This document shows positions 8,206 through 16,144 of a DNA stretch of 64,000 nt, in pieces. The first letter of the stretch is position 1, and every line of letters begins with the position of its first letter. Below the pieces are notes generated by a model. That model searched no databases. It was not told the origin of the DNA and saw only the letters and a program-made list of their open reading frames with translations. Origin of the DNA: Methylobacterium sp. W2 (lineage in GTDB: Bacteria; Pseudomonadota; Alphaproteobacteria; Rhizobiales; Beijerinckiaceae); contig NZ_VMOA01000022.1 of assembly GCF_020662345.1 (NCBI RefSeq), forward strand, positions 19,054 to 83,053. The letters run 5' to 3'. The translations under genes were made by a program, and so were the position numbers.

Positions 8206-10092
8206 TCAGCTGCGCTGCGCCGCGGCATCCGTTAAGTCTGCGCCGCCCTCGCCGGGGGAACTCGCCCGGTTGGGGGCGGTGGCGCGGGCGAGGGCGGATT
8301 TCCCGCTCCGCTCCCGAGCCGGCCCGTAGGCGCGGCTGTAGTTCAGAATCGTGTTCACCAGCGTGACATGGCTGAAGGCCTGGGGAAAATTGCCCACCAG
8401 ACGCTTGGCGTCCACGTCGTATTCCTCCGCGATCAGACCGAGATCGTTGCAGACTCCGATCAGCCGCTCGATCAGGTCACGGGCCTCGTCGCAACGGTCC
8501 AGGCCGATGAGATTGTCGGCGTACCAGAAGCTGCAGGGCAGGAAAGCCCCTTCGCCGCCGGGCAGCCCATCGGTATTGTCATCCTCGGTGTCGTAGCGCA
8601 GCAGGAACCCGCCGCGCATCAGTTTCCGGCCGATGGCCTCCACCGTGCCGACGACGCGCGGGTCGTCCTGGGGCAGGAAGCCCATATGGGCGATGAGGAG
8701 CAGGCTCGCGTCGAGGGTCTTCGAGCCGTAATACTGCACGAAGCTGTTGAGCTCGGTGTCGAACCCCTTCTCGCAGACCTCTTCGTGGATGTGGTCGCGG
8801 ATCGCGCGCCAGCGGTCCACGGGGGCGGGCGGCCCGTCGCCCATCTCGAAGGAGCGGATGGCGCGGTCGAAAGCGACCCAGGCCATGACCTTCGAATGGA
8901 CGAAGTGGCGGCGCCCGCCGCGCACCTCCCAGATGCCCTCGTCGGGCTCGCTCCAGACCTTTTCCAGGTGCTCGAGCAAAGCGAGGCCCACGCGCCAGCC
9001 GTCGGCGTCGCCGAGCATCCCGCGCTGGCGGGCCTGGTAGAGGGCGTCGAAGATCTCGCCGTAGACGTCGAGCTGGAACTGGTCGACGGCCGCATTGCCG
9101 ATCCGCACCGGCTTCGAACCCTCGTAGCCGGGCAGCCAATCGAGTTCGATCTCGGGCAGCAGCCGCTCGCCGGCGATGCCGTAGAGGATATGAGCCTGTT
9201 CCGGATTGCCGGCCACCGCCCGCACCAGCCAGTCGCGCCAGGCGCGGGCCTCGTCGAGGTAGCCGCCATCCATCAGGGCGATGAGGGTGAAGGTGGAATC
9301 GCGCAGCCAGCAGAACCGGTAATCCCAGTTGCGCACGCCGCCGAGTTCCTCCGGCAGGGAGGTGGTGGGCGCGGCCACGATCCCGCCGGTGGGCTGGTAG
9401 ATCAGCGCCTTCAGGGTGAGGAGGGAGCGCTTCAGGATGGCGTCCCACGGGGTGCCCGAGGCGGCGCGGCTCGACCAGTCGCGCCAGTAGCGGTCGGTCT
9501 CGTAGAGGATCTTGCGCGGCTGGATCGGCGGCGGGTCGTCCTCGTGGGACGGGCCGTAGCTGAGGCTGAAGGCCATGCTCTCGCCCTCGGCCACGCTGAA
9601 GGTCGAGACCGTGGTCTGGCCGACCCCCTCAAGGGGGGCCAGGGTGCGCAGCACCACCTTGTGAGGGCCGGAGATGGCGCGCAGGTCGCCGAGCTCGTTG
9701 TGCGAGACCCAGGGCACCGCGAGCCCGTAATCGAAGCGCACGGACAAGACCATGCGCATGTCCACCGAGCCGGAGAGCCCTTCGACGATGCGCACGAGGT
9801 GCGAGCCGTCATTGGCCGGCATGTAGTCAGTAACCCTGGCCTCGCCGGTGGAGGTGACGTAGCGCGTCTCGAGGACGAGGCTGCCCTCGCGATAGCGGCG
9901 GGAGATCGTCGCGTCGCCGTCTGCCGGGGACAGCTTCCAGAAGCCGTGCTCCTCCGTGCCGAGGAGAGAGGCGAAGCAGGCGGCGGAATCGAAGCGGGGC
10001 CAGCAGAGCCAGTCGACGCTGCCGTCCCGACCGATGAGAGCGGCGGTGCGGCCATCGCCCACAAGCGCGTAATCCTCGATGCGTCCCGCCAT
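8206..10092 (-). CDS. Glycoside hydrolase family 15 protein (glucoamylase/trehalase-like)
   Basis: 628 residues with the bacterial GH15 pattern: IEDYALVGDGRTAALIGRDGSVDWLCWPRFDS at the N-terminus (beta-sandwich domain), GGVRNWDYRFCWLRDSTFTL opening the (alpha/alpha)6 barrel, and AEEYD near the C-terminus as a likely catalytic acid region. No signal peptide is seen, so it should be cytoplasmic. ATG 10092 has GCGAGG six bases upstream and is preferred over ATG 10098. Family members hydrolyse trehalose or alpha-glucans to glucose; first position in the pentose-phosphate operon suggests that it feeds glucose into that route. The substrate is not determinable here. Confidence 0.88.
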   Translation of the reverse strand: MAGRIEDYALVGDGRTAALIGRDGSVDWLCWPRFDSAACFASLLGTEEHGFWKLSPADGDATISRRYREGSLVLETRYVTSTGEARVTDYMPANDGSHLVRIVEGLSGSVDMRMVLSVRFDYGLAVPWVSHNELGDLRAISGPHKVVLRTLAPLEGVGQTTVSTFSVAEGESMAFSLSYGPSHEDDPPPIQPRKILYETDRYWRDWSSRAASGTPWDAILKRSLLTLKALIYQPTGGIVAAPTTSLPEELGGVRNWDYRFCWLRDSTFTLIALMDGGYLDEARAWRDWLVRAVAGNPEQAHILYGIAGERLLPEIELDWLPGYEGSKPVRIGNAAVDQFQLDVYGEIFDALYQARQRGMLGDADGWRVGLALLEHLEKVWSEPDEGIWEVRGGRRHFVHSKVMAWVAFDRAIRSFEMGDGPPAPVDRWRAIRDHIHEEVCEKGFDTELNSFVQYYGSKTLDASLLLIAHMGFLPQDDPRVVGTVEAIGRKLMRGGFLLRYDTEDDNTDGLPGGEGAFLPCSFWYADNLIGLDRCDEARDLIERLIGVCNDLGLIAEEYDVDAKRLVGNFPQAFSHVTLVNTILNYSRAYGPARERSGKSALARATAPNRASSPGEGGADLTDAAAQRS

Positions 10093-10252
10093 GCCCATCC
10101 TCGCCGCCGGGACTCCGCGGCATACCAGTCGTCGCGCCCGTATTCTCGATGAAGGCTCACCTAGTCCCCGGTGAGGGGAGAATCCAGCGGCAACGCTCGG
10201 AAAGAGAGGCCGGGCAGGGCCATAACAGCGACCGATCCACGGAGCGGCGCGG

Positions 10253-10924
10253 TCAGGGGCGCAACGGCAGGCTGTCGACGAGGCCGGTCACCACGTTGCC
10301 GAGGGCCACGGCTTTGGCTCCCGCCGCGGCGCTCTGGGTACCGACGAAGCTGCCGGCCCGGCTGATCGCGGAGATCGCCGGCGCGAAGGGCAGGGCGAGA
10401 CGGGGAACGAGATCCTCCTCCGCCTCGGCCTCAACCCGGAACGGCTCGGGAGCCACGGCGGGCGCCTTGGCGACGGCGACCGATGGCACGCGGACGGCGT
10501 CGGGCCTCGCGGATTCGGCCCTGGCCGTCTCGGACCGCGCGGGATCCGTCCGCCGCAGGGTCGGCTTGGCGGCGACGCGAGCGGCCGGGCGACGGGGTGG
10601 GGTCACGGCGCCCGTCGCTGCGACGCTCATGGCACCGTGATCGCGCAACGGAAACTGATCGCGAAAGGCGAGGGCGGCGGGGACGAAGGCCACCGTCGGG
10701 TCGGCCTCGGCCGGATTGGCCTGCGCCGTCCGGCTCTCCATCTCGACCATCGGCGGGCCGACGGGCGTCTCAAGGACGGGAGCGGAGGGCGTCTGGCAGA
10801 GGAAGGAGGCGGCCGAGACGATCACCGCGACGACGATCGTCGGCAGCAGCGGAAGCGCCATGCCCGACCCCGCCTCGGAGGCGAGGGCGTTCTCGATGGG
10901 CTGTGATATGCGGCACTCCACCAT
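10253..10924 (-). CDS. Hypothetical membrane-anchored protein, Ala/Pro-rich
   Basis: 223 residues, family not recognised. A hydrophobic segment at about residues 22-42 (MALPLLPTIVVAVIVSAAS) is followed by a long Ala/Pro/Arg-rich, low-complexity region, which fits a single-pass inner-membrane anchor with a disordered periplasmic or cytoplasmic tail. The ATG at 10924 has GAGG about seven bases upstream; an internal ATG at 10861 would start directly at the hydrophobic segment and cannot be excluded. It is divergent from nasT across a 250-base gap in which I see no clear motif. Confidence 0.6.
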   Translation of the reverse strand: MVECRISQPIENALASEAGSGMALPLLPTIVVAVIVSAASFLCQTPSAPVLETPVGPPMVEMESRTAQANPAEADPTVAFVPAALAFRDQFPLRDHGAMSVAATGAVTPPRRPAARVAAKPTLRRTDPARSETARAESARPDAVRVPSVAVAKAPAVAPEPFRVEAEAEEDLVPRLALPFAPAISAISRAGSFVGTQSAAAGAKAVALGNVVTGLVDSLPLRP

Positions 10925-11174
10925 CCGAACACCTCACCCCGCGCCTCGACGACGCCATAAGCGCCTGCGTTTGCGGCGGAAGCTGGGCCATTTCCTTTCC
11001 CGATCGTATCAAAACATACCGGAGACGCCGAATCGGTCGCGCTGCTTTTCCGCTCCCCCGGTCTTGGGTCGATCCGTTCGGCCGAGCGGCCTGTTCGGCA
11101 AGCGGCTCATTCGGTATGCGTCTTGCCCTTTCCCGCCGGCATGCACCCGCCGTCCCGCCGCCCATTGGGCCCCG

Positions 11175-11762
11175 ATGACAGACCCATCCCTCACCGTCGC
11201 CGTGATCGATCCGAGCCGAGCCCGCGCCGCGATCCTCGAAGAGGGACTGCGCGCCGCCGGAATCGCGCATGTGGTGATCATCCCCGATACCGCCGACCTG
11301 CCGGCGCAGGTGGCCGCCCTCAACCCGGACGTGGTGGTGATCCACCTGGAGAGCCCGAGCCGGGACATTCTCGAACAGATGTCGGGCCTGTCGCGCCATG
11401 TGGAGCGCCCGGTGGCGATGTTCGTCGACCGCTCGGACGCGCCGATGATGCAGGCGGCGGTGGATGCGGGGATCTCCGCCTACGTGGTGGACGGGCTTCA
11501 TCCCCAGCGCATCCGGTCGATCCTCGACATCGCCATCCTGCGCTTTCAGGCCTTCGCCCGGCTGCAGCGGGAGCTCGTGGAGGCGCGGGGCGAGCTTGCC
11601 GACCGCAAGATCGTGGAGCGCGCCAAGGGCATCCTCATGGCCGCCCGTTCCCTGAGCGAGGAGGAGGCCTACAAGCTGATGCGGCGCAAGGCCATGAACG
11701 AGAAGCGCAAGATCGCCGACATCGCCCGCGCGATCGTCACCGCGGCGGACCTGTTCGGATGA
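11175..11762 (+). CDS. nasT: NasT, nitrate-responsive ANTAR antiterminator
   Basis: 195 residues: an N-terminal response-regulator-like domain (about 1-120), a linker helix and a C-terminal ANTAR RNA-binding domain (about 135-190, ADRKIVERAKGILMAARSLSEEEAY). In this family NasT binds a two-hairpin leader RNA and prevents transcription termination when NasS senses nitrate. Where related NasT receivers have Asp in an IDxESP motif, this protein has His57 (VIHLESPSRD), so phosphorylation there is unlikely. The stop codon overlaps the nasS start (ATGA at 11759-11762). A fitting RNA target lies upstream of nrtA at 12943-13050. Confidence 0.93.
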   Translation: MTDPSLTVAVIDPSRARAAILEEGLRAAGIAHVVIIPDTADLPAQVAALNPDVVVIHLESPSRDILEQMSGLSRHVERPVAMFVDRSDAPMMQAAVDAGISAYVVDGLHPQRIRSILDIAILRFQAFARLQRELVEARGELADRKIVERAKGILMAARSLSEEEAYKLMRRKAMNEKRKIADIARAIVTAADLFG

Positions 11763-12775
11763 GGCTCGCCCTCGGATACGTCCCCCTCGTGGATGCCGCG
11801 AGCCTGATCGCGGCGGCGGAACTCGGCTTCGCCAAGGTCGAGGGGCTCACCCTCGATCTCGTGCGCGAGCCGTCCTGGGCGACCCTGCGCGACAAGCTGG
11901 CCGTGGGTCATCTCGATGGCGCGCATATCCTGGCGCCCCTCGCCATCGCCAGCACGCTGGGGCTGAGCGGTCCCCAGACCCGGCTTTGCGTGCCCATGGC
12001 GCTGAACCTCAACGGCAACGCCGTCACGGTGTCCCGGCCCCTGTGGGACGCGATGGAGGCCGCCGACGACGAGGTCGACACCGTGGCCGCTGCCTTCGCC
12101 CGCATTGCCCGGCGACGGGCTCGGGAGGGACGGCCCCTGACGCTGGGTACGGTGCATCCATTCTCGAGCCATACCTACCAGCTCAGGATCTTCGCCGAGC
12201 GTGGCGGTCTCGATCTCGATGCGGAGACCCGCCTCGTGGTGATCCCGCCGCCGCAGATCGCCGAGGCCCTGCGGCGCGAACTGATCGACGGGTTCTGCGT
12301 CGGCAGTCCCTGGAACAGCGTCGCCGTGGCGGAGGGCTATGGCCGCATCGCCGTGCTTTGCAGCGAGCTCGTGCCCGGTTGCCCGGAAAAGGTCCTCGCC
12401 CTGCCCGAATCCGAAGCCCTGCGCTGCGCCCCCCTGGTGCGGGCCCTCGACCGGGCCGGGCGCTGGTGCGCCGATCCCGGCAACAGCGCGGAACTCGCCT
12501 CTATCCTCGCGCGGGAGGCCTATCTAGGAACGTCGGCGCCGATCCTCGAACGGGCGATCACGGGGGACGTCGTTGTCGATCCCGACGGCAGACGCCGGCG
12601 CGACCCGCATTTCGCCCTGTTCGGAGAGGCGGCGCACCGGCCGGACCCCGCTCATGCGGAGTGGTTCATCGACCAGGCGCAGCGTGCCGGGCAGCTCGCA
12701 GCCTCCGACGATCTGCTGGCCGCCGCCCGCGCCGTCTACCGCCCGGACCTGTTCGATGCCGCTCTGAGCGGCTGA
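11759..12775 (+). CDS. nasS: NasS, nitrate sensor (NrtA/CmpA-like protein without export signal)
   Basis: 338 residues resembling NrtA-type nitrate-binding proteins (GYVPLVDAASLIAAAELGF, HLDGAHILAPLAIA, GFCVGSPWNSVAV) but lacking a signal peptide, as expected of cytoplasmic NasS. In the NasS-NasT model, NasS sequesters NasT until nitrate or nitrite binds NasS. It overlaps nasT by four bases, which fits stoichiometric, coupled synthesis. The paralogous transport protein NrtA, which does carry a Tat-type signal, is encoded just downstream. Confidence 0.92.
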   Translation: MRLALGYVPLVDAASLIAAAELGFAKVEGLTLDLVREPSWATLRDKLAVGHLDGAHILAPLAIASTLGLSGPQTRLCVPMALNLNGNAVTVSRPLWDAMEAADDEVDTVAAAFARIARRRAREGRPLTLGTVHPFSSHTYQLRIFAERGGLDLDAETRLVVIPPPQIAEALRRELIDGFCVGSPWNSVAVAEGYGRIAVLCSELVPGCPEKVLALPESEALRCAPLVRALDRAGRWCADPGNSAELASILAREAYLGTSAPILERAITGDVVVDPDGRRRRDPHFALFGEAAHRPDPAHAEWFIDQAQRAGQLAASDDLLAAARAVYRPDLFDAALSG

Positions 12776-12916
12776 TCGGGGCCCGACGCCGCTTTTGACG
12801 GCAGAACAAGCCTTCCGATTGTGCATCGCACACCCCGGCCAGGCCTATAGCGGCCATGGCCCGCGCGCCGTCGATCCCATCCCCGAACCTAGAGCCGTTA
12901 CAGGCTGAACGGCGTT

Positions 12917-12932
12917 TGGCACGGAACCTGCT
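12917..12932 (+). promoter_or_regulatory. Sigma-54 type -24/-12 promoter of the nrtA operon
   Basis: TGGCACG-GAAC-CTGCT matches the sigma-54 consensus TGGCACG-N4-TTGC[A/T] with one mismatch and keeps the required GG (12918-12919), ten bases, GC (12930-12931) spacing. The start of transcription should fall about 12 bases after the GC, near 12943, exactly where the first leader hairpin begins. A TGTGC-ATC-GCACA dyad at 12820-12832, about 115-120 bases upstream, is placed like an activator site but does not match the NtrC consensus well. Confidence 0.7.
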
Positions 12933-12942
12933 GTGATCTTCT

Positions 12943-12987
12943 CGCTCGTCAACGGCGACGGGCGCGAATGTCGGCAGAGCCGCTGAC
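12943..12987 (+). promoter_or_regulatory. NasT (ANTAR) target: tandem leader hairpins P1 and P2
   Basis: P1 pairs 12943-12950 with 12957-12964 (8 bp, one G-U) and has hexaloop AACGGC. P2 pairs 12970-12975 with 12982-12987 (6 bp, one G-U) and has hexaloop AGAGCC. Both loops have A at position 1 and G at position 4, the rule described for ANTAR-binding RNAs, and a 5-base linker separates them. The loop and 3' arm of P2 overlap the 5' arm of the following terminator, so stabilising P2 would block termination. Confidence 0.8.
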
Positions 12988-13050
12988 CCAAGTAACCCGT
13001 TGGCGCGCTTTCGCGGCTGCCTCCGGTTGCGTTTGGGCGGCGGTTTTTTT
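12980..13050 (+). terminator. Intrinsic terminator in the nrtA leader (attenuator)
   Basis: CCGC-TGA-CCCAA (12980-12991) pairs with TTGGG-CG-GCGG (13033-13043), nine pairs with an internal loop, followed at once by seven T (13044-13050). The long apical part contains a further small hairpin (CGCG-CTTT-CGCG). It ends 45 bases before the nrtA start, so it would stop nrtA operon transcription unless P2 (12970-12987) forms. This is the expected substrate of NasT antitermination. Confidence 0.8.
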
Positions 13051-13095
13051 GTGTGTTCAGGTCGGCGGCTCACGCTTCGAGGGATCGATTTCTCC

Positions 13096-14385
13096 ATGAC
13101 TGACGGGTTTCAGAACAGCCGGCGCAGCCTCCTGAAGGGCGCCGCCGCGACCTTGTCGCTGGCAGCCCTGGCGCGCACCGCGCTGCCCGGCGGCGCCTTC
13201 GCGCAAGGGGCCGGCCCCGAGGTGAAGGGCGCCAAGCTCGGCTTCATCGCGCTGACCGATGCCGGGCCGCTCTTCGTCGCCAAGGAGAAGGGCTTCTTCG
13301 CCAAGCACGGCATGCCCGACGTGGAGGTGCTGAAACAGGCGAGCTGGGGCACCACCCGCGACAACCTGGTGCTCGGCTCCGAGGGCAACGGCATCGACGG
13401 CGCCCATATCCTCTCGCCGATGCCCTACCTCATCAGCGCCGGCCGGGTGACGCAGAACAACGTCCCCGTGCCGATGCAGATCCTGGCGCGCCTCAACACC
13501 AACGGCCAGTGCGTCTCGGTGGCCAAGGAGTATCTCGATTCCAAGGTCGCCCTCGATTCCAAGGTGTTCAAGGCCGCGATCGAGAAGAAGAAGGCCGCCG
13601 GCAAGTCGGTGAAGGCGGCCATGACCTTCCCCGGCGGCACCCACGACCTCTGGATCCGCTACTGGCTCGCCGCCGGCGGGATCGACCCCGACAAGGACAT
13701 CGAGACCATCGTCGTGCCGCCGCCCCAGATGGTGGCGAACATGAAGGTCGGCACGATGGATTGCTTCTGCGTCGGCGAGCCGTGGAACGCGCAGCTCGTG
13801 CAGCAGGGCCTCGGCTACACCGCGTTGACCACCGGCGAATTGTGGAAGGACCACCCGGAAAAGGCGTTCGCCATGCGCGCCTCCTGGGTCGAGAAGAACC
13901 CCATCGCCGCCAAGGCCCTGACCATGGCGGTGCTGGAAGCGCAGATGTGGTGCGACAAGCCCGAGAACCGGGACGAGTTCGCCGCCATCGTCGCCAAGCG
14001 TCAGTGGATCAACATCCCCGTCGGCGATGTCGCCGGCCGCATGAAGGGCACCATCGATTACGGCGACGGCCGCGTGGTCGAGAACAGCCCCTACGTCATG
14101 AAGTTCTTCGCCGACAACGCCTCCTACCCCTACCAGAGCCACGACCTCTGGTTCCTCACCGAGGACATCCGCTGGGGCAAGTTCGACGCGCAGACCGACA
14201 CCAAGGCGCTCATCGCCAAGGTCAACCGCGAAGACATCTGGCGTGACGCCGCGAAGGCGCTGGGCGTCACCGCGATCCCGAGCTCCACGTCGCGCGGCAA
14301 GGAGACCTTCTTCGACGGGAAGGTCTTCGATCCCGCCGATCCCGCCGCCTACCTGTCCAGCCTCGGCATCAAGAGGATCGCGTGA
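13096..14385 (+). CDS. nrtA: NrtA, nitrate/nitrite-binding protein of the ABC importer
   Basis: 429 residues. A twin-arginine signal (SRRSLLKGAAATLSLAALA, residues 8-26) ends near AFAQG, so the protein is exported and probably membrane-tethered or periplasmic. The mature part matches NrtA/CmpA: GFIALTDAGPLFVAKEKGFF, SEGNGIDGAHILSPMPYL, FPGGTHDLWIRYWLAAGGI and CFCVGEPWNAQLV. An in-frame start at 13000 is rejected because it would lie inside the leader terminator. It is the first gene of the structural nitrate operon; the nrtB start overlaps its stop. Confidence 0.95.
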   Translation: MTDGFQNSRRSLLKGAAATLSLAALARTALPGGAFAQGAGPEVKGAKLGFIALTDAGPLFVAKEKGFFAKHGMPDVEVLKQASWGTTRDNLVLGSEGNGIDGAHILSPMPYLISAGRVTQNNVPVPMQILARLNTNGQCVSVAKEYLDSKVALDSKVFKAAIEKKKAAGKSVKAAMTFPGGTHDLWIRYWLAAGGIDPDKDIETIVVPPPQMVANMKVGTMDCFCVGEPWNAQLVQQGLGYTALTTGELWKDHPEKAFAMRASWVEKNPIAAKALTMAVLEAQMWCDKPENRDEFAAIVAKRQWINIPVGDVAGRMKGTIDYGDGRVVENSPYVMKFFADNASYPYQSHDLWFLTEDIRWGKFDAQTDTKALIAKVNREDIWRDAAKALGVTAIPSSTSRGKETFFDGKVFDPADPAAYLSSLGIKRIA

Positions 14386-15257
14386 TGGCCAACACCTCCA
14401 CCATCGCCGTAACGGGAGCCGCCGCGAAGCCGGCGGCGGCGGCCAAGGCCCCGCGCAAGCCCCTCGTGACCCTGGCGACGTTCCGCCAGATCGCCGTCAA
14501 CCTGATCCCGCCGGTCGTGGTTCTGATCGCCTTCCTGGTGATCTGGGAACTGCTGTGCTCGCGGCCCACCGCCGGCCTGCCGCCGCCCTCGCGCGTCGTC
14601 ACCGAGGCCTGGGACATCATCGCCCACCCGTTCTACGACAATGGCGGCACCGACAAGGGCCTGTTCTGGCACATCTATGCCAGCATCCAGCGCGTCGCCT
14701 TCGGCTTCGCCCTCGCGACCGTGGTCGGCATCATGGTCGGCACCCTGATCGGCCAGTCGGACTGGGCCATGCGCGGCCTCGACCCGATCTTCCAGGTGCT
14801 GCGCACGATCCCGCCGCTCGCCTGGCTGCCGCTTTCCCTCGCGGCGTTCCGCGACGGGCAGCCCTCGGCCATCTTCGTGATCTTCATCACCTCGATCTGG
14901 CCGATCATCATCAACACGGCGGTGGGCATCCGCAACATCCCGCAGGATTACCGCAACGTGGCGGCGGTGCTGCGGCTCAACCCGCTCGAATTCTTCGTGA
15001 AGATCATGCTGCCCTCGGCGGCCCCCTACATCTTTACGGGGCTGCGGATCGGCGTCGGCCTGTCCTGGCTCGCCATCGTGGCGGCGGAGATGCTCATCGG
15101 CGGCGTCGGCATCGGCTTCTTCATCTGGGATGCCTGGAACTCGTCGCACATCTCCGAGATCATCGTCGCCCTCGTCTATGTCGGGGTGATCGGGTTCTTC
15201 CTCGACCGGTTCGTGGCCTTCATCGGCACCCTCGTCACCCGCGGCGCCACCGCCTGA
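14385..15257 (+). CDS. nrtB: NrtB, nitrate ABC transporter permease
   Basis: 290 residues with several membrane segments and the BPD_transp_1 signature region (NVAAVLRLNPLEFFVKIMLPSAAPYIFTGLRIGVGLSW), including the EAA-type loop that docks the ATPase. The N-terminus begins with an Ala/Lys-rich cytoplasmic segment of about 30 residues. The ATG at 14385 shares its A with the TGA of nrtA. The protein should form the inner-membrane channel with the NrtD ATPase encoded next. Confidence 0.94.
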   Translation: MANTSTIAVTGAAAKPAAAAKAPRKPLVTLATFRQIAVNLIPPVVVLIAFLVIWELLCSRPTAGLPPPSRVVTEAWDIIAHPFYDNGGTDKGLFWHIYASIQRVAFGFALATVVGIMVGTLIGQSDWAMRGLDPIFQVLRTIPPLAWLPLSLAAFRDGQPSAIFVIFITSIWPIIINTAVGIRNIPQDYRNVAAVLRLNPLEFFVKIMLPSAAPYIFTGLRIGVGLSWLAIVAAEMLIGGVGIGFFIWDAWNSSHISEIIVALVYVGVIGFFLDRFVAFIGTLVTRGATA

Positions 15258-15333
15258 ACGCCTCCGCGCGGCGCGCCGGGGTCTTCCCGCCGCGCCGTGC
15301 CCCGACCGCCTCTCGCAGAGGGACACGAGACCC

Positions 15334-16128
15334 ATGAGCTATCTCAGCATCGAGAATGTCGGCATCAGCTTCACCCGCGCCGGGCGCACCAACGAGGTGC
15401 TGCGCGACGTCAGCGTGAAGATCGACAAGGGCGAGTTCGTCTCGCTGATCGGCCATTCCGGCTGCGGCAAGTCGACGGTGCTCAACATCGTCGCCGGCCT
15501 GCTCAAGGCCTCCACCGGCGGCGTCCTTCTCGAGGACAAGGAGGTCAACAGCCCCGGCCCCGACCGCGCCGTGGTGTTCCAGAACCACTCCCTGCTGCCG
15601 TGGCTCACCGTGCGTGAGAACGTGGCGCTGGCCGTGGAAAAGGTGCTCAAGGGCAAGAAGTCCCGGGCCGAACGCTCCGAGTGGATCGACCACAACCTCG
15701 CGCTGGTGAACATGACCCACGCCGCCGACCGGCGCCCCAACGAGATCTCGGGCGGCATGAAGCAGCGCGTGGGCATCGCCCGCGCGCTCGCCATGGAGCC
15801 GAAGGTGCTCCTCCTCGACGAGCCGTTCGGCGCGCTGGACGCGCTCACCCGCGCCCATCTCCAGGACTCGCTCATGGACATCCATGCGCGGCTGAAGAAC
15901 GCCGTGATCATGATCACCCACGATGTCGACGAGGCGGTGCTGCTCTCCGACCGCATCGTGATGATGACCAACGGCCCCTCGGCCACCGTCGGCGAGATCC
16001 TCAAGGTCGATCTGGAGCGGCCCCGCCGCCGCCTCGATCTGGTGGAGGACGCCACCTACACCCATGCCCGCGCGGCGGTGCTCGAGTTCCTCTATGCCCG
16101 CCACGCCAAGCCCGCCATGGCGGCTTGA
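15334..16128 (+). CDS. nrtD: Nitrate ABC transporter ATP-binding protein (NrtD type)
   Basis: 264 residues, a single ATPase domain: Walker A GHSGCGKST at 40-48, Q-loop VVFQNHSLLPWLTV, signature SGGMKQRVGIARA, Walker B LLLDEPFGALDAL and the switch histidine in MITHDVDEA. It lacks the C-terminal NrtA-like domain of cyanobacterial NrtC, so it is called NrtD-type and presumably forms a homodimer on NrtB. A 76-base gap separates it from nrtB. Confidence 0.93.
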   Translation: MSYLSIENVGISFTRAGRTNEVLRDVSVKIDKGEFVSLIGHSGCGKSTVLNIVAGLLKASTGGVLLEDKEVNSPGPDRAVVFQNHSLLPWLTVRENVALAVEKVLKGKKSRAERSEWIDHNLALVNMTHAADRRPNEISGGMKQRVGIARALAMEPKVLLLDEPFGALDALTRAHLQDSLMDIHARLKNAVIMITHDVDEAVLLSDRIVMMTNGPSATVGEILKVDLERPRRRLDLVEDATYTHARAAVLEFLYARHAKPAMAA

Positions 16129-16144
16129 GGATCGGACCTCGGTG

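Noticed and set aside
8172..8228. Upstream extension of transketolase
   Set aside because: Nineteen Arg-rich residues absent from transketolases that would overlap the GH15 gene.
12820..12832. TGTGC-ATC-GCACA dyad as an NtrC site
   Set aside because: Position is right for an enhancer, but half-site sequence and spacing differ from the NtrC consensus; noted only as a possible activator site.
12894..12913. Perfect GCCGTT/AACGGC inverted repeat as an ANTAR hairpin
   Set aside because: It lies upstream of the predicted sigma-54 promoter, so it would not be in the transcript, and its loop is eight bases, not six. It could still be a protein-binding site.
13000..13095. Longer nrtA start at 13000
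   Set aside because: It would place the start codon inside the leader terminator and add an unrelated Arg-rich N-terminus in front of a good Tat signal at 13096.
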